Positions 1 through 11,807 of a DNA stretch of 64,000 bases are shown here, piece by piece. The position numbers and the translations under genes were made by a program. How positions within the stretch are numbered: the first letter of the stretch is position 1; every line of letters starts with the position of its first letter. This DNA is from Plantago ovata (taxonomy: Eukaryota > Streptophyta > Magnoliopsida > Lamiales > Plantaginaceae): positions 104,610,855 to 104,674,854 of the forward strand of contig CM051458.1 of the NCBI GenBank assembly GCA_028274465.1, given 5' to 3'. The notes beneath the pieces were generated by a model. It was not told where the DNA came from and did not search any database. It worked only from the letters and a program-made list of their open reading frames with translations.

Positions 1-1426
1 GGTGCTGTCGGACATACTAAACAGCTATAGAGATTTCTATGGAACTGGCAAGCAAAGTGGCGGTAGGGGATGCTTAGTTGAACTCAAGCTATATACTAGC
101 TGGCAGATGAAACCAAGGAGAAAAAAAAAGGAACTCAAAGAAACCAGTACGAATTATTTTGTTTTACCATGAACTATTAACGTAAAAAGAAAAAAGAATT
201 ATACGAAAAATAAACAACGATATCCGGTGCCGTATCTTGCTGTTTGAAGAGAAGTTGTAGGTATTGCGTTAGAAGTTACTACTAGAAAATGATCAAACAC
301 GGCACTGTATCACCTTTGTCTAGATAAATTATTTAGTTTTGATTTTATTAAGGCCTCATTGATCAGCCTAATATACCCAAAAAGTAATTAAGAAAATTAT
401 ATTATACAGATGTTAAAACATGTCAATGAAACCTATCTTGTACCGCTTAGTTCAGAAAACTAGCTGACTGGGTAGGTACTATTCTCTTGGTATTTGATTT
501 TTATGGTCACACACATGAAACGCTCTTCCACTGTTAACTCAACTAGTGCTCATCATTTCAAACCTCTAAATTCATATCGGTGGTAAATTTTATTTTTCTT
601 AATATTTCATTACACCAGTTTGTAACTCTCATTTCATCTATAATTACACTAATCTATGTGCTTGCATAACATATTCGAAAATAAAAATCACCGAACTCGT
701 AATGAACTAGTGTTCCCTATATCATATTACCGATATAGTCTTGATTTGAATTAATTAGAGTCATAAGGTGGTAAATAATTAGTGTAAAAGTATAATTAGG
801 GTAGTTATATTTTTAGTTAAAAAAAACCAAACCATTATACTTCCTCCATTTTTTTTAGTTATTTCCTAAGTGGTAAAAGTTATCAATTTTAAGAAATAAT
901 TAATTTGTATGAGTATTTAATTGTGAAAAGGTGAGATAGAGATTGAAAAAAAATTATTAGAAATAAGGAGAGATAAATAATAATAAATTAATAAGTGGGT
1001 TGAAAAACTTTACATCTCGTTAGAAAGTTTGGAAGAAACGTCCAAAATATAAATTTAGAAGTTATTAATGAAATTGATGAATTATTAGAAAACAAGTACT
1101 ACAATAAAATCAAATTCCAATGCGATAACGTGAATAGTGTTTTGATGCAATTGGAAATTGATTTTACAGGAGCATGATCTGTCATTTGTCGTCTACTGCT
1201 ATTACTCTTCCGGGCCCCAAGTGATGAATCACCACCACAACACCGCCGCGAGTGGCTCCCACTCGCCACCTCATCGCGCGTCTTTTTCAAATTTCTCTCT
1301 CCCCTCATTTAAGTAGCATTCACTCCTTCCACAATCACACGCATCGAACACTCATTTATCACTCACTCAGTTAACAAACAAACACACAGTAACTGTGTAG
1401 CAGTACAATTCTCCACAAAATGCGCC
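1..1426. other. Upstream/intergenic region of the IQD gene
   Basis: This AT-rich stretch has no supported gene. The last ~250 bases before the IQD start are more GC-rich and pyrimidine-rich, with many CA/CT-type leader bases between 1310 and 1426, which fits a promoter and 5' leader. The sequence near 842 (TTCCTCCATTTTTTTTAGTT) resembles one end of a Stowaway-type MITE, but I found no matching second end. Confidence 0.4.
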
Positions 1427-4400
1427 ATGGGTAAAGCCGCCAGGTGGTTCCGTTCGCTACTCAGAAAATCCGATAACAACAAGTCGTCGAAGAAGAGTCT
1501 ATCCAAATCCGGTGATAATTCAGCTAAATTCGATCGTCCCTACGACGAGGGTTTGGATGCTAATAAACATGCAATAGCGGTAGCTGCGGCCACTGCCGCC
1601 GTCGCTGAGGCTGCGCTTGCGGCGGCTCAGGCTGCGGCGGAGGTCGTGAAGCTCACCAGCGGCGGTGGAGGGAGCTTGAGGAGCGGAGATCGCCGGCGCG
1701 TGGCTGCGTCGGTGAGGATTCAATCGGCGTTTCGAGCTTATTTGGTTAGTGGTGATGATCCTTTTCTGATTCAGTTTTTGAATTACTGGAAGTTAAATCA
1801 ACTCGTTAAAAATGATGAAAATGAAATCGCAATAAATTGTCATGTAGCATTAAATTAAATTCAGAGGTTCTAGATTATACTTTCGGTTAATTTATTACTA
1901 GTACTATAGTTTTGTTTGTTAGTCTATGAATTGAGCTGATTAGTAGTGATGATTCTGTAGCTCATTTTGTGTGTTTGCTAAATTGTCATGTAGCTTCAGA
2001 TTCTAGATTATGCTTTTGTGTTTAATTAATATTTACATATTGTTTGTTTCACTAATCCCTATTATGAGGCTATGAGCTGATTAGTTAGTTGTTTACCTAC
2101 TTAAATCTGCATGAATTATGAATCTAGTAGTATAATTCAATTGAGGACTAAATTCAGTAAATTGAATTAAATGCATATTGTTCAACAACTTTATATCTGA
2201 CTGTATAGACTGTTGAGTCATTGGTATGATATACTTATCAACAACTGGCGTATGACTGTACAGAGTAATGCCTACTCAGTTATAGGTATGGTATATTTAT
2301 CAAAACCTTGATATGTGACAGAATTGTAGTGTTATCATAACCGTAGACGTAGACAGAGATGAGTTTTCGGGACCTAACTAGGGGTGAAGGGGAAAGACTA
2401 CTAAGCTGGTGCACCATGCTATTGGTATAATAGCAGTGACATCTCACTATCACTAGGAATTGAACCCCTCATCCTTTCTTCTGCACAATCATGTCTATGG
2501 ATATCACATTTTGTTATGTTGTGTCGTAATGTAAAGTTAAATGTTAGGTTTTCTTCGGACGAGTGTCATATTTTGTACCTCTTCTATTTGTTAAAGTTCA
2601 TGTCATGATAGCATGCTGTATGTAGCTCTCTTATTCTACAAATGGTAAGTTTCTCTTGAATTAAGTTAAGTTGGGAGCTTGATTATTCTGCAAATTCTAG
2701 TATGATAGGTTTCTCTTGATTTTAAGTTGGGAGTCTGATTATCCTTATACTCTCTAGTCCCGACCATAGTATGAAGCGTGCAAAACTGAACTTTAGAATG
2801 GACTATAAAGACCAAAGCCACCACTTTGTTCATGAAAAATTCAAACAATTTTCAAGTGTGAAGTGAAACTTCTTGGCTATGGGTTTTGAGTAGACTCGTT
2901 ACAATTTCATCACATCAATCAATGGTAAAAAAACTTGTCTATTTTACCCTTGTGCTTTTTTAATTTTACTAAGTTCTGGAGTGGTGGGGTTAGTGTATTG
3001 TTCATACTTCATATTTATGAAAGGAGCTTTAACTTATGATGATGGATTATTGGGGCCTATCACTTTCTGTGGCCACTACTTATAGTTCTGTTTAATTAGT
3101 ACATTACAGCTTGTCATTGCTTTGTGGATTTTAAAGGGACTTCAATTGATAAAATATTGATTACCAAAGTTAAAGAATCAACAGTCAAATATTTAATATG
3201 GAAAAGGTGGCTGAAAAAGCTTCTTTTAATTGATGGTACTCATTCATGTACACATCAGGATTCATCCTAGTTGTGGGTTTGCAAAAATTGTAGCTAAGTT
3301 TCCTGTGTGGGTTGCTGTAAGCTGTAACTGCAATATAAATAGTGATTATCATTTCTCCCACAGTAGCCTAATGCAAAACTGTATGTTTAACAGTGATGTT
3401 AAAACTATTTTATGAATGAGAAGATTTGTAGTGTAGTCCTGGTCAGAGGCGAGATTGCATTCTGTAATTGGTTTTAGCTTGAATTCTGTGGAAGTAATAC
3501 TAGTCAAAAGTGAATATTAATGAAAGATAATACTTTTCACATTTGATGTGGAATGTGTATGATTTTTGGGTGTGCTGTAGGCTAGGAGAGCACTGAAAGC
3601 ACTTAAAGGACTTGTTAAGCTACAAGCACTGGTGAGAGGCCACATTGTCAGGAAACAGAGTGCAGATATGCTCCGTCGTATGCAAGCCATGGCTCGGATT
3701 CAGGCTCGAGCATCCGCTACTCGGGCCTACCCAGCAGAGATTTGTACCACCAAAATAAAGTTATCTGATTCCCACCGTCAGGTGAGTGTTACTTTTTTCT
3801 TTTTTCCTGCATCAAATTGGAGACAAGTATCATTTCTATGACCTCAGGCATTAAAGTTAACAACAAACCTTTCATGGATGTCCCTTTCTTTTTCATGCCT
3901 AAAAAGCAACTGGGCTGTTATACTACTCGACACTGCTAAAAGAAGACATAATAGTTCTACTGTTTAGCAAAATCTTCTTACATGGCCTTAATGTTTTCTC
4001 CTTTTTGTGCATTCACCTGCAGGGGGCTGTAAATCTAAGAAAATATGGAGAACCATCCAGTTTTGCCAGAAATGCTGAATCTGCCCTTAAGGTAATTCAG
4101 CGAAATTCTCCTTCCAAGGAGGCTATTTCACAGCATGCACTTCCATTCTCCGTCTAATCATATGGAAAAAGTTACTAGTATCTGCTGAAGTTTTTCACTG
4201 TCTTGCTACCCCCAAAAAGTTGACTTACTGTGTTTGATCATCTGAAGTCTTAAGTACAGCCTTACTATGTTCAAACACTTGAGCTTGTACTCTCCCTTAA
4301 AAACACAGTAGAATGCACACTTTAAGTAGGAGTAAATTTTTAGAGGGAAATCACTTGCAGGCTACAAATTACAGTTAATCGAAAATTACCAATAATCTAT

Positions 4401-5199
4401 TATGCATCCACCAGAATGGTGATTGGTCCAACTTCTTTATGACTACATAGTCTACATTTATGGAGTTTCTTCTCTCATGTGTTAAAAAATACATTCTGTC
4501 TTCATGCAGATGCAGCAATATAATTCAAGATTGTACGGTAGCAATAGCGTCAACCAGCAAAACTCCAACGTGGCTCACGAATGGTTAGATCAATGGATGG
4601 AAAGGAACGCATGGAACAACAACCATGATGATGAGAGAAATGCTAAGATACTTGAAATAGACACGTGGAAGCCTCACGAAAACACCAGGGGAGCCACCAG
4701 AGCTCTCCAATCTTCCCAGTATCTTCCATCATGGAATGACACCTCAAGACTTTCAGAAAAACTCCAAAAACCAAACCCAAGCATATCTTCAGAAGAAGTC
4801 TCATCTGTGATATCAGAGAAATTTCCTCCGGAAAGCCCATGTGTGCATTCTGCTTCATCCAGGCCAACTAAAGGGCCTTTCACTCCAACAAGGACCGAAT
4901 GTTCTAGAAGCTTCTATGGTGATTATGCCGGTCACCCAAGTTACATGGCGAATACAGAGTCATCACGTGCTAAAGTTAGGTCTCAGAGCGCGCCAAAGCA
5001 GAGAATCCAGTTAGAGGAACTCGGTCATAGCTGGAAGTTTGGTCGAAGTATATGGGAATCTGATACTGGTTCTGAAAAGGGCACAACCCGCCCGTTCAAC
5101 TACAAGAGCAACAGTTACCTAAACTCTAGTAGCTCCAGGAGGACCCATGATGTGGCTGGCAGTTACGGATTAAACTCCTCATATGGACACTGGCATTAG
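1427..5199 (+). CDS. IQD: IQ67-domain (IQD) calmodulin-binding protein, 4 coding exons, 425 aa
   Basis: Coding exons lie at 1427-1744, 3581-3781, 4023-4091 and 4510-5199. Every junction is GT-AG and phase 0, giving 425 residues. The N-terminus [15 protein letters not shown] is the usual IQD start. An alanine-rich helix (about residues 45-75) follows, then the IQ67 core: [20 protein letters not shown] spans the exon 1/exon 2 junction and is followed by [20 protein letters not shown] and [15 protein letters not shown]. Splitting the first IQ motif by an intron is a hallmark of this family. The C-terminal half carries the conserved block YMANTES...RSQSAPKQR (about residues 340-365, DUF4005). IQD proteins bind calmodulin and act as scaffolds at microtubules, plasma membrane or nucleus. 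It most resembles the IQD22-24 subgroup, a weaker call. The gene looks intact. The first intron is long (1836 bases). Confidence 0.95.
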
Positions 5200-6495
5200 C
5201 TACGTAGTTCTGTCTACGGCAAAGGCAAAGATCAATCATCAAGAACTTAGGATGATGGTGAGGCTCAGCTCCAGGTTTAATTTCCGGTTTCATTTTCTTT
5301 ATTTATTTCCATGTGTTATGTTTCTTGGTCAATTCCTCGTGCATTTGACAAAAGAATTGAGTAGCTCTCTTTCGTTCCAAAATGTGATTATTATCAAATG
5401 TAAGTTAAACATCAGTTACCACGTTATGTAAAGATTGTTTCCAGATTTGAAGTATATAACTTGTGCTACGCAGACGTGTAGCTTGCTAGTGTTCAAATGC
5501 AGAAACGTTGAAACTGTAACCAGAGGTGAACGTTACACGCATGCATACTGTATGTATATTTGTTTGGTAGAAAAGATGAGCTGTGCGAGTTTTGTCCATT
5601 CCCGAAGCTGATTTGAGAATAGATTCTACGTGTACTTCTCCTGGTGCATGTCTCAAATTGAGCCTTTAGGTAATATGTGAATCAGATTCTATGCAACCTG
5701 TTATGCCTTCAATCAATCATGACTAGTACTAGTAGTAGTACTAGAACTAGAAGAAAAGGGGGATTACTTTCTCAGGGCATCAGTTACGAGTCGAGTGGCA
5801 GCTGATCATTATTTGTCTGAGGAATTTGGGTTTGTATGTTGGTCTAGTTTCTACCATAAGTTCTGTAAAAAAGCACGAGATAACATCGAACGAGCTTCCC
5901 CCGGAATTTCACCAACTGATGCAGTTCAGCTTGAAAGCCAGTAAGTGGCTCACTAATTACCAAATATATCCGAAATCTCTGCAAAACAGTGCGATTAATC
6001 ACACCGTATAGGACAATCATATATACTAACTTGGCTTGGGTATATTGTTCTTTTGAATTCTAGTTGTATCTGATGAAGCTGCTTTAACCAAGCTTTATAT
6101 ATATTAAATTATCGACTAGCACATCTATATAAACAATGCTCAAGGCCTTACTATATAGCAGGCGGTTGACATCATCTGTGGAGAGAACAAGGAAAATGAT
6201 GAGATTTAGGATTAAGCACAATTAATTAATAAGCATTATAAGAACCGGGAAGTACAAATCAAGATCGAAGAATGTTCTTGTTCTTTCTTGCTTGGCTTTT
6301 TTTCATACAAACACAATAGATATTTAGATAACTCACTTATCGATCATCTTGATAAAACGACTGAAAAGGTAGCGAGAAACACACGCTTATAATTTATGTT
6401 ATTACCATAGCCTTCACATATACTAATCTTTTCTTTTTATCACATCTTGCTTACTTCATTTAAAAACTTACATTTTCAATGTTAAACCACACAAA
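5200..6495. other. IQD 3' flank and intergenic spacer
   Basis: The 3' UTR of the IQD gene probably occupies the first several hundred bases. The rest is AT-rich with no supported gene. A short inverted cluster of ACTAGT-like words lies near 5720-5750. Confidence 0.4.
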
Positions 6496-6497
6496 AT

Positions 6498-6690
6498 GTG
6501 AAGGTAGCGGTATTCCTACGAATATATTCTAACTTTGTTTCTGTAGACACTAAAAATTGTGTCTAAATAAAATTATTCAATTAAATTGTGAAGGTAGCGG
6601 TATACCTACATTTGTGAATATGTTCTAACTTTGTTTCTGTAGACACTAAAAAATTGTGTCTAAATAAAATTATTAAATTAAATTTTCTAT
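6498..6690. repeat. Imperfect tandem duplication, two units of about 95 bases
   Basis: Two adjacent copies begin with GTGAAGGTAGCGGTAT (near 6499 and 6588). Both run through TTTGTTTCTGTAGACACTAA and GTGTCTAAATAAAATTATT. They differ by small indels. The pair lies at the left edge of the LTR-like block that follows. Confidence 0.75.
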
Positions 6691-7880
6691 ATTAAATTGG
6701 AATTTTATTAAATTTAATTTCAATTATTATAGACTTTTAATGGATTTTAAACCCTGATTCCTGGCCTTTCAAATTGTGCCATGTGGAAATTCTAAATCTT
6801 TTAAAGTCATTTAATATTATTTCTCATGAAATAATTGCATGGAAAAGATAAATTATTTCTGGCCAATCAAATGGTGCCACGTCATGAAATTGATGCAGTT
6901 ATTAATTAATTGCTAGAAATAAATACAGATAAGATCAAATCTGAATCGACCAATTAGAATTGATCCTTCTCTTTTTTCTCACCTATATAAGGAGCTCATT
7001 CTCCACCAAAAAATAACAATTCAGAATTCAGAAGTCAGAGCTCAAACAGAAGTGAAGAATTCCACAACAAGCCAAGAAGATCAAAGACATCTTTTCAAGC
7101 AAAAACAACTTCAGTTCTTCAAGAAGACGAAGGCAACTCCAAAAACAAGTCGCGAAGACACTTGCAGCATCAACAAAAGACCGAACTCCAACGCAAAAGC
7201 TCGTGGAGGCACTAGCTCGAAGATCAAAGCAACGTACATTTCAGATTCAAGATCAAGTCTCTACGACCCTTGAAGACGTGTTCGTTCGCGAAGATCAAGC
7301 TCCAAGACCTGACGTTCAATCCAAGATCAAGCACAAGCCCTTGCATTGACGCCATTCAAGTCAAATCCCCGTCAAGTTCGAGATCAAGCTGCGAAGGCCC
7401 TCGAATAGACGCGCTCAAGTCAAGTCCGTCGTGCTAATCAAGATCAAGCACAAAGCCTTGGAAGAAGATAGAGACATATACAGGTCAAGAAGCTCAAGAC
7501 GAAGTCAACGACAACAATCAAGCCAACAAGAAGTTAACAAGCGATCGCCACCAACTTCAAGTGAAGATTCAAGAACAAGTTGTGAAGGCCCTTAAATCAA
7601 GAAATCCAAGAAGTTAACAAGTGTCACCCGCCAATTTCAAGCAAGTCAAGGCGTCGTCTCAAGAATAAGCTGTGAAGGCCCTTGAGTCAACGAATCCCGA
7701 ATTCCACATCAACCAAGAGAAGACCAAAGCATTAAAGTCGCTAAACTCCTCAAAAGTTAAGTTCTAGATATTTCTTGAAGAGTCGAATCAGAGGATTCAT
7801 AGAGATTGTAATTTCAAATATTTTAAAAATCAATATATTTCATTTGTGCAATTTTATTTGTTATAGTTTCCACTACAACT
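6498..7880 (+). mobile_element. LTR-derived block (probable solo or isolated LTR, Gypsy-like, family unassigned)
   Basis: The block has the layout of a plant LTR read on the plus strand: a TG-starting, AT-rich first part; a TATA-type motif CCTATATAAGG near 6983; a long, transcribed-looking A/C-rich part with many AAGATCAAGC-type repeats (7020-7750); and an AT-rich tail ending near TTTCCACTACA (7876). No gag, protease, RT or integrase frame lies beside it, so it looks like a solo LTR or a fragment. Exact ends and target duplication could not be fixed. Assigning it to Gypsy rests on overall look only. It appears old or moderately old. Confidence 0.5.
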
Positions 7881-7914
7881 TCGAAAATCGTTTCACATAT
7901 GCCATATTAAAACC

Positions 7915-8033
7915 ATGACGTGGATTCAATTGGTGTGAGGAAGTATTCCGAACAAGAGTGTAGAACGATGTTTTTGGCTTATGATGAGAATGGAGATGGG
8001 AGGATCGATTTTCATGATTTTGTGTTAAACTGA
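7915..8033 (+). pseudogene. EF-hand (calmodulin-like) gene fragment
   Basis: About 39 codons in one frame end at TGA (8031-8033) and read GVRKYSEQECRTMFLAYDE then NGDGRIDFHDFVLN. The loop DENGDGRIDFHD has the EF-hand pattern with acidic or polar residues at positions 1, 3, 5, 9 and 12, the last being Asp rather than the usual Glu. Only the final EF-hand of a calmodulin-like or CDPK-type protein is present. There is no start codon or upstream EF-hand nearby. The fragment begins within about 40 bases of the right edge of the LTR-like block, so the insertion or associated rearrangement may have cut off the rest of the gene. Confidence 0.6.
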
Positions 8034-8058
8034 TGGACAAAAGTTTCTCATAACAATC

Positions 8059-8826
8059 TCAATTCTAGTATTCAGGCAAGTAAAGTTGGGGTTTTCTATT
8101 TTCAGGTCGGCTTCGTACCAACCTAAACGTAGGTCTTTATTAGATATTTCATTCTAATTATTAAATTTTGATAAAAATATATAAATGTGCAGTTATACCC
8201 CTACTTTCAAAAAATTCATTTAAATAATTTAAATAAGTTCTTACTACTTTATAAGTATTAAATTAAAAATAAAAATTTACTTTAACTAAAATTAAAATTA
8301 ATTAATATATATCAAATTAATTTCAACAACAATTCAATGGATATTCGTTTTCCATAATCTAATTGCACTAGCTATCAACATTTGTAGAGGACAATAACAT
8401 AGGCTTATTTTTTAGCTACGAAGTATATTATTTAGAAGTGTTCGATAGTTTATGTATCATTAAAATGGATAAATTAATTGTGATCAATTAACTTTGGTTT
8501 GTGATTAAGATTAATTAATAAGGTTTACGTGTATATGTAATCATATAAATTGAAATTAAGAGCATTATAGTTAATTTGTATTTTTGTGGTGATTTTTAAT
8601 GTTAAAGAAAATTAATTATAATCCATCGTACCAAAATGACTTTGAACCAAAATGAATGGATGAGATTAAATTAAGCGTCACATGGCAACTAATGAATGAA
8701 GACCTGAGTTTAGGTCGTACGGAGCCGACCTGAGAATAGAAAGCTCCAGTAAAGTTACTAATTTTTATACTCTCGGCTCAATTCTAGTATTCAAGAAAGT
8801 AAAGTTGCTACTCTTTATACTCTCGA
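8059..8826 (+). repeat. Short tandem repeat interrupted by the MULE MITE
   Basis: The words CAATTCTAGTATTCA and AGTAAAGTT recur left of the MITE (8059-8087) and right of it (8748-8756, 8779-8806), with TTTATACTCTCG repeated at about 8764 and 8814. If the MITE and one 9-mer are removed, a tandem repeat with a unit of about 50 bases remains. The MITE therefore landed inside an existing tandem repeat. Confidence 0.65.
8088..8747. mobile_element. Non-autonomous Mutator-like (MULE) MITE, 660 bp, with 9-bp target duplication
   Basis: Terminal inverted repeats of about 50 bases face each other. The left end starts GGGGTTTTCTATTTTCAGGT, and the right end, read on the opposite strand, starts GGAGCTTTCTATTCTCAGGT. 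They are roughly 80% alike by eye. The element is flanked on both sides by the exact 9-mer AGTAAAGTT (8079-8087 and 8748-8756). A 9-bp duplication with long inverted repeats is the signature of Mutator-superfamily elements. The interior is AT-rich with no transposase frame. Confidence 0.85.
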
Positions 8827-9147
8827 CTATCAGAGTACCCTGTATATACAATATCTCAATTTATAATTACGGTGTATAATCAATATCATACCCATATAAA
8901 TATATAAGCATCCAAATAAATTTAACCACGTCCAAATGTCAAAAGTTCCACAAAGGTCTCTACCCTACCTTTCACGCGCAATTAATTATAACCGGCCATT
9001 TCAATTTTCCCTCCATTTCAAACACACTCTTAAAACATACACTTAAACTAACTCTGTTATCCATTGCCAGCCAACTTCTCTTGTACCAAATCAAGAACTC
9101 ACTAACCCAACACTAAAACTCAATCATCAAAGCCTTTCCTCAAACCC

Positions 9148-9868
9148 AGAATGCCCCAGCAATCCATCCACTACTACAACCTCATGGCTTTCGGTTCCTC
9201 TTCGCGTCTCACTTTCTCGAACTTGATTAAGGCCGGAAGGAAGTCCAAGGAGGGTTCACGGGTCGGTGTTTCGGTCCGGCTTTGCACAGGGTGTGATTGT
9301 TTGTACCTATTATGCTGCACTTGGGGAACTGGACAGTGTGAGGAAGGTGTTTGATGAAATGCCTGAGAGGGATGTCGTGGTGTGGAATTCGTTGATTTCG
9401 GGGTATACGTAGATGGGTCTATATTATGAAGCGTTGGGTGTTGATGGTTTTGTTTTAGTCTTCATGTGAGCTTGTTGTATGCTTGTGCTCATCATGTTGG
9501 CGCATTGAGTGTTGGTGTGAAGTTGCATGAGTTGGGGAGTGAAAAGGAGTTGTTGGGTAACGTTTTCGTGGGTAATGCGCTTATGGGATATGTACGCGAA
9601 ATGTGGCAGTTTGGAGAAGGATGTTTGTGTATCTGAGGGGATGAAAGTGAGAGATGTGTTCTCGTGGAACTCGGTCATAGTTGGTGTTTATGGAGTGCAT
9701 TGGTTTGGGGATAGAGCTGCTGGAGTGAGGCCTGATTCAGTTATGTTTCTTGGTGTGTTGTCTGTGTGTAGCCACCAAGGTTTGGTAGACGAGGGAGGGG
9801 GTTGAGTACTTCAGTTTGATGAGCTCGAACTTTGGACTAAAACCGGAAGAAGTCAAGCATTATGGTCG
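9148..9868 (+). pseudogene. Pentatricopeptide repeat (PPR) protein pseudogene, At3g56550-like
   Basis: Plant PPR segments occur in order but in shifting frames: LTFSNLIKAG, then ALGELDSVRKVFDEMPERDV with VVWNSLISGYT, then NVFVGNA with MYAKCGSLEK, VRDVFSWNSVIVG, and finally RPDSVMFLGVLSVCSHQGLV. This order matches a PLS-type PPR protein of the At3g56550 kind (family recalled from memory, not searched). A stop follows SGYT, and further frame changes occur around 9450-9480, 9580 and 9690. Like functional PPR genes it has no introns. It ends abruptly near a match to LKPE-VKHYG, so the C-terminal E/DYW part is missing. Confidence 0.8.
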
Positions 9869-10032
9869 AACTACTACAAATAAGATATTTGTAGTAGTTT
9901 TTCACTTGCTAACTTTGTTACTTCACTGAGATGGTAATATTGCATTTTTAGCTCGAAGACTCAATACTGTTATGTTATATACCACATTGCTAATCGGATG
10001 CCGTGTCTTTATCCCCTAGGAACTGAGATTGT

Positions 10033-10812
10033 ACTTGGGAGCAGATGCAAGTTCCATTCCATCCATGGTTGATGGATTGAATCCTGGCCAAAGAAAGATC
10101 CTTTCCTGTTCTTTCAAGAGCAACTTTTGTAATGAAGCGCCAGTCACTCAGTTTTTTAATGGTCCGTTTGGTACACGAAGCCAGGTGAGACAGCAGATGT
10201 ATTGATTTTTACGACCATTGTTTTAATATATTAGGAGGAGGATTGAACTTTCTTACATCCAATCTTTGTTACTAGGGCGGAAAAGATCATGGAAGAGCTC
10301 ATGACATGTGTACACATTTGTCTCCTATTACTAGATACTTGTTCCCAAAGGATGATGTCTCTCTACCGGAATATTTGAAAGAAGATGAGAAATCTGAACC
10401 CATTTGGTCATTTGGTAAGGCTTTCTAATGCTTTTCTTTTTTCCTTCCCAAAGTGTTTGTAGTGCGACTTTGATACGTGATGTCTTTTGCTATAATAGGT
10501 ATGTACCAATCATACCTACAGCTCTTGTAAATGGAATTGAAGAAATAGGAACAGGATGGAGTTCGTTTGTTCCCAACTATAATCCAAGAGACATTATTAT
10601 TGCCAACCTGAAGCGATTGCTGAATCACATGGAAATGAAGCCTATGCTTCCATGGTATAGAGGATTTTCTGGAAAAATTAAGGAAACAGCAAGAAATGAA
10701 AATTGGATGTGAGATTCCTACACATAACTGAGCTTCCAATTGGGAAGTGGACTCAAGATTATAAGGAGTTTCTCGACTCGGAAAAGCTAAAACGTCCAGA
10801 CATCATCAAGGT
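10033..10812 (+). pseudogene. DNA topoisomerase II gene fragment retaining introns
   Basis: Three exon-like pieces match the central breakage-reunion region of plant TOP2. 10042-10183 encodes SIPSMVDGLNPGQRKILSCS and ends PFGTRSQ before gtgaga. 10275-10414 begins GGKDHGRAHDMCTHLSPITR and ends near EPIW. The third runs from 10499 and contains ALVNGIEEIGTGWSSFVPNY, then PWYRGFSGKIKETA, reaching ITELPIGKWTQDYKEF in another frame (about 10713-10810). Introns with GT-AG borders remain, so this is a genomic copy rather than a retrocopy. The segment usually found between the CSFKRNF and QFGTR regions (YVSEHSAYHHGEQSL in the family) is absent. Neither the N-terminal ATPase region nor the active-site tyrosine region is present. 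It is a dead fragment. Confidence 0.85.
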
Positions 10813-10899
10813 ATACTTTTATCCCTAATTCCCTATGACAATAAGAAACCAGGTTATGAGTCTGATGTCTTACCCTTGTTTTCTTTACAGGGATACAAG

Positions 10900-11040
10900 T
10901 AAAAAACTATCTCCTAAAATTTAGGGAAGTGCATTAAAGAAAAAAAAAAACCGTGTATTTGACAAAAAATGTTACTAAAACTCTCTCCTAAAATTTAGGG
11001 AAGTGCATAAAAAAATTAAAACCAACGTGTATGCCGAAAA
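10900..11040. repeat. Two-copy tandem repeat, unit about 76 bases
   Basis: The phrase CTCCTAAAATTTAGGGAAGT occurs near 10911 and again near 10985, each followed by an A-rich run and CGTGTAT. It lies just past the topoisomerase fragment. Confidence 0.7.
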
Positions 11041-11286
11041 TGTGACAAAAATGTTACATTTGTTTGTACTAATAAACATTTAGTGGGTTTATCAAATAAT
11101 AAATATTTTTCATGCCATTTCGTTTCCTATTTTTCGTTAGAAAAAAAAGTTTGATTTATAATACAAATACATGATAATAACCTATTCCGCGGAATATCCA
11201 AAATAAAGCACCTTGTGATAAATAAAAAAATGATAATTGAGTAGAATTCATGATTAAAAAGAAAAATGAGTACATTTTATGAAATA

Positions 11287-11544
11287 CTCCATTTGTCCAT
11301 GTAGAAATTATTCAGTTTGGCTTTTTTCGGTCAACAGTTGTCAACTTTGACTCCGATTACTCTTAAACTATAATGATAAAATATTTAATAAAACTATATT
11401 ATGAATATTTAGATTCTATATTTTCATAATATAATTTCGTCAAATACTTTATTATTATAGTTTTATAATAGTAATTGACGGTCAAAGTTCAAAATTGTTG
11501 ACCGAAAAAAGTCAAAGTGGATAATTTAGAGTGGACGGAGGGAT
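11287..11544. mobile_element. Stowaway-type MITE (Tc1/mariner), about 258 bp
   Basis: The ends are CTCCATTTGTCC (left) and GGACGGAGGGAT (right), close to the Stowaway terminus CTCCCTCCGTCC, with TA on both sides (11285-11286 and 11545-11546). The arms are complementary over most of their length, for example TTTTTTCGGTCAACA near 11323 and TGTTGACCGAAAAAA near 11496. There is no coding capacity. Confidence 0.85.
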
Positions 11545-11807
11545 TACTCATTCATAATTTAAAAAATAAGTTATTACTTCTGCGATACAGCTCGGGTATT
11601 ATTTGTCAAATTAGCCCATTATAAATTTATCCATATCAAACATCAAATAGTATTGTTTACTTTGAATAGATCAGTGCAACAAAAGCAAACAAGAACTAGA
11701 CAAACATGAACTACGAAGCGTTTCCCATAAACAATTAAAACCTAAAACACAGAGACAACTTAATTGACAACATAAACCAATGCGTGCAGCGTGTTAGAGC
11801 GAGCCCT

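Noticed and set aside
7052-7273. 73-codon frame in the A/C-rich block
   Set aside because: It lies in the transcribed-looking part of an LTR, has no domain, and arises from AAG/CAA-rich repeats.
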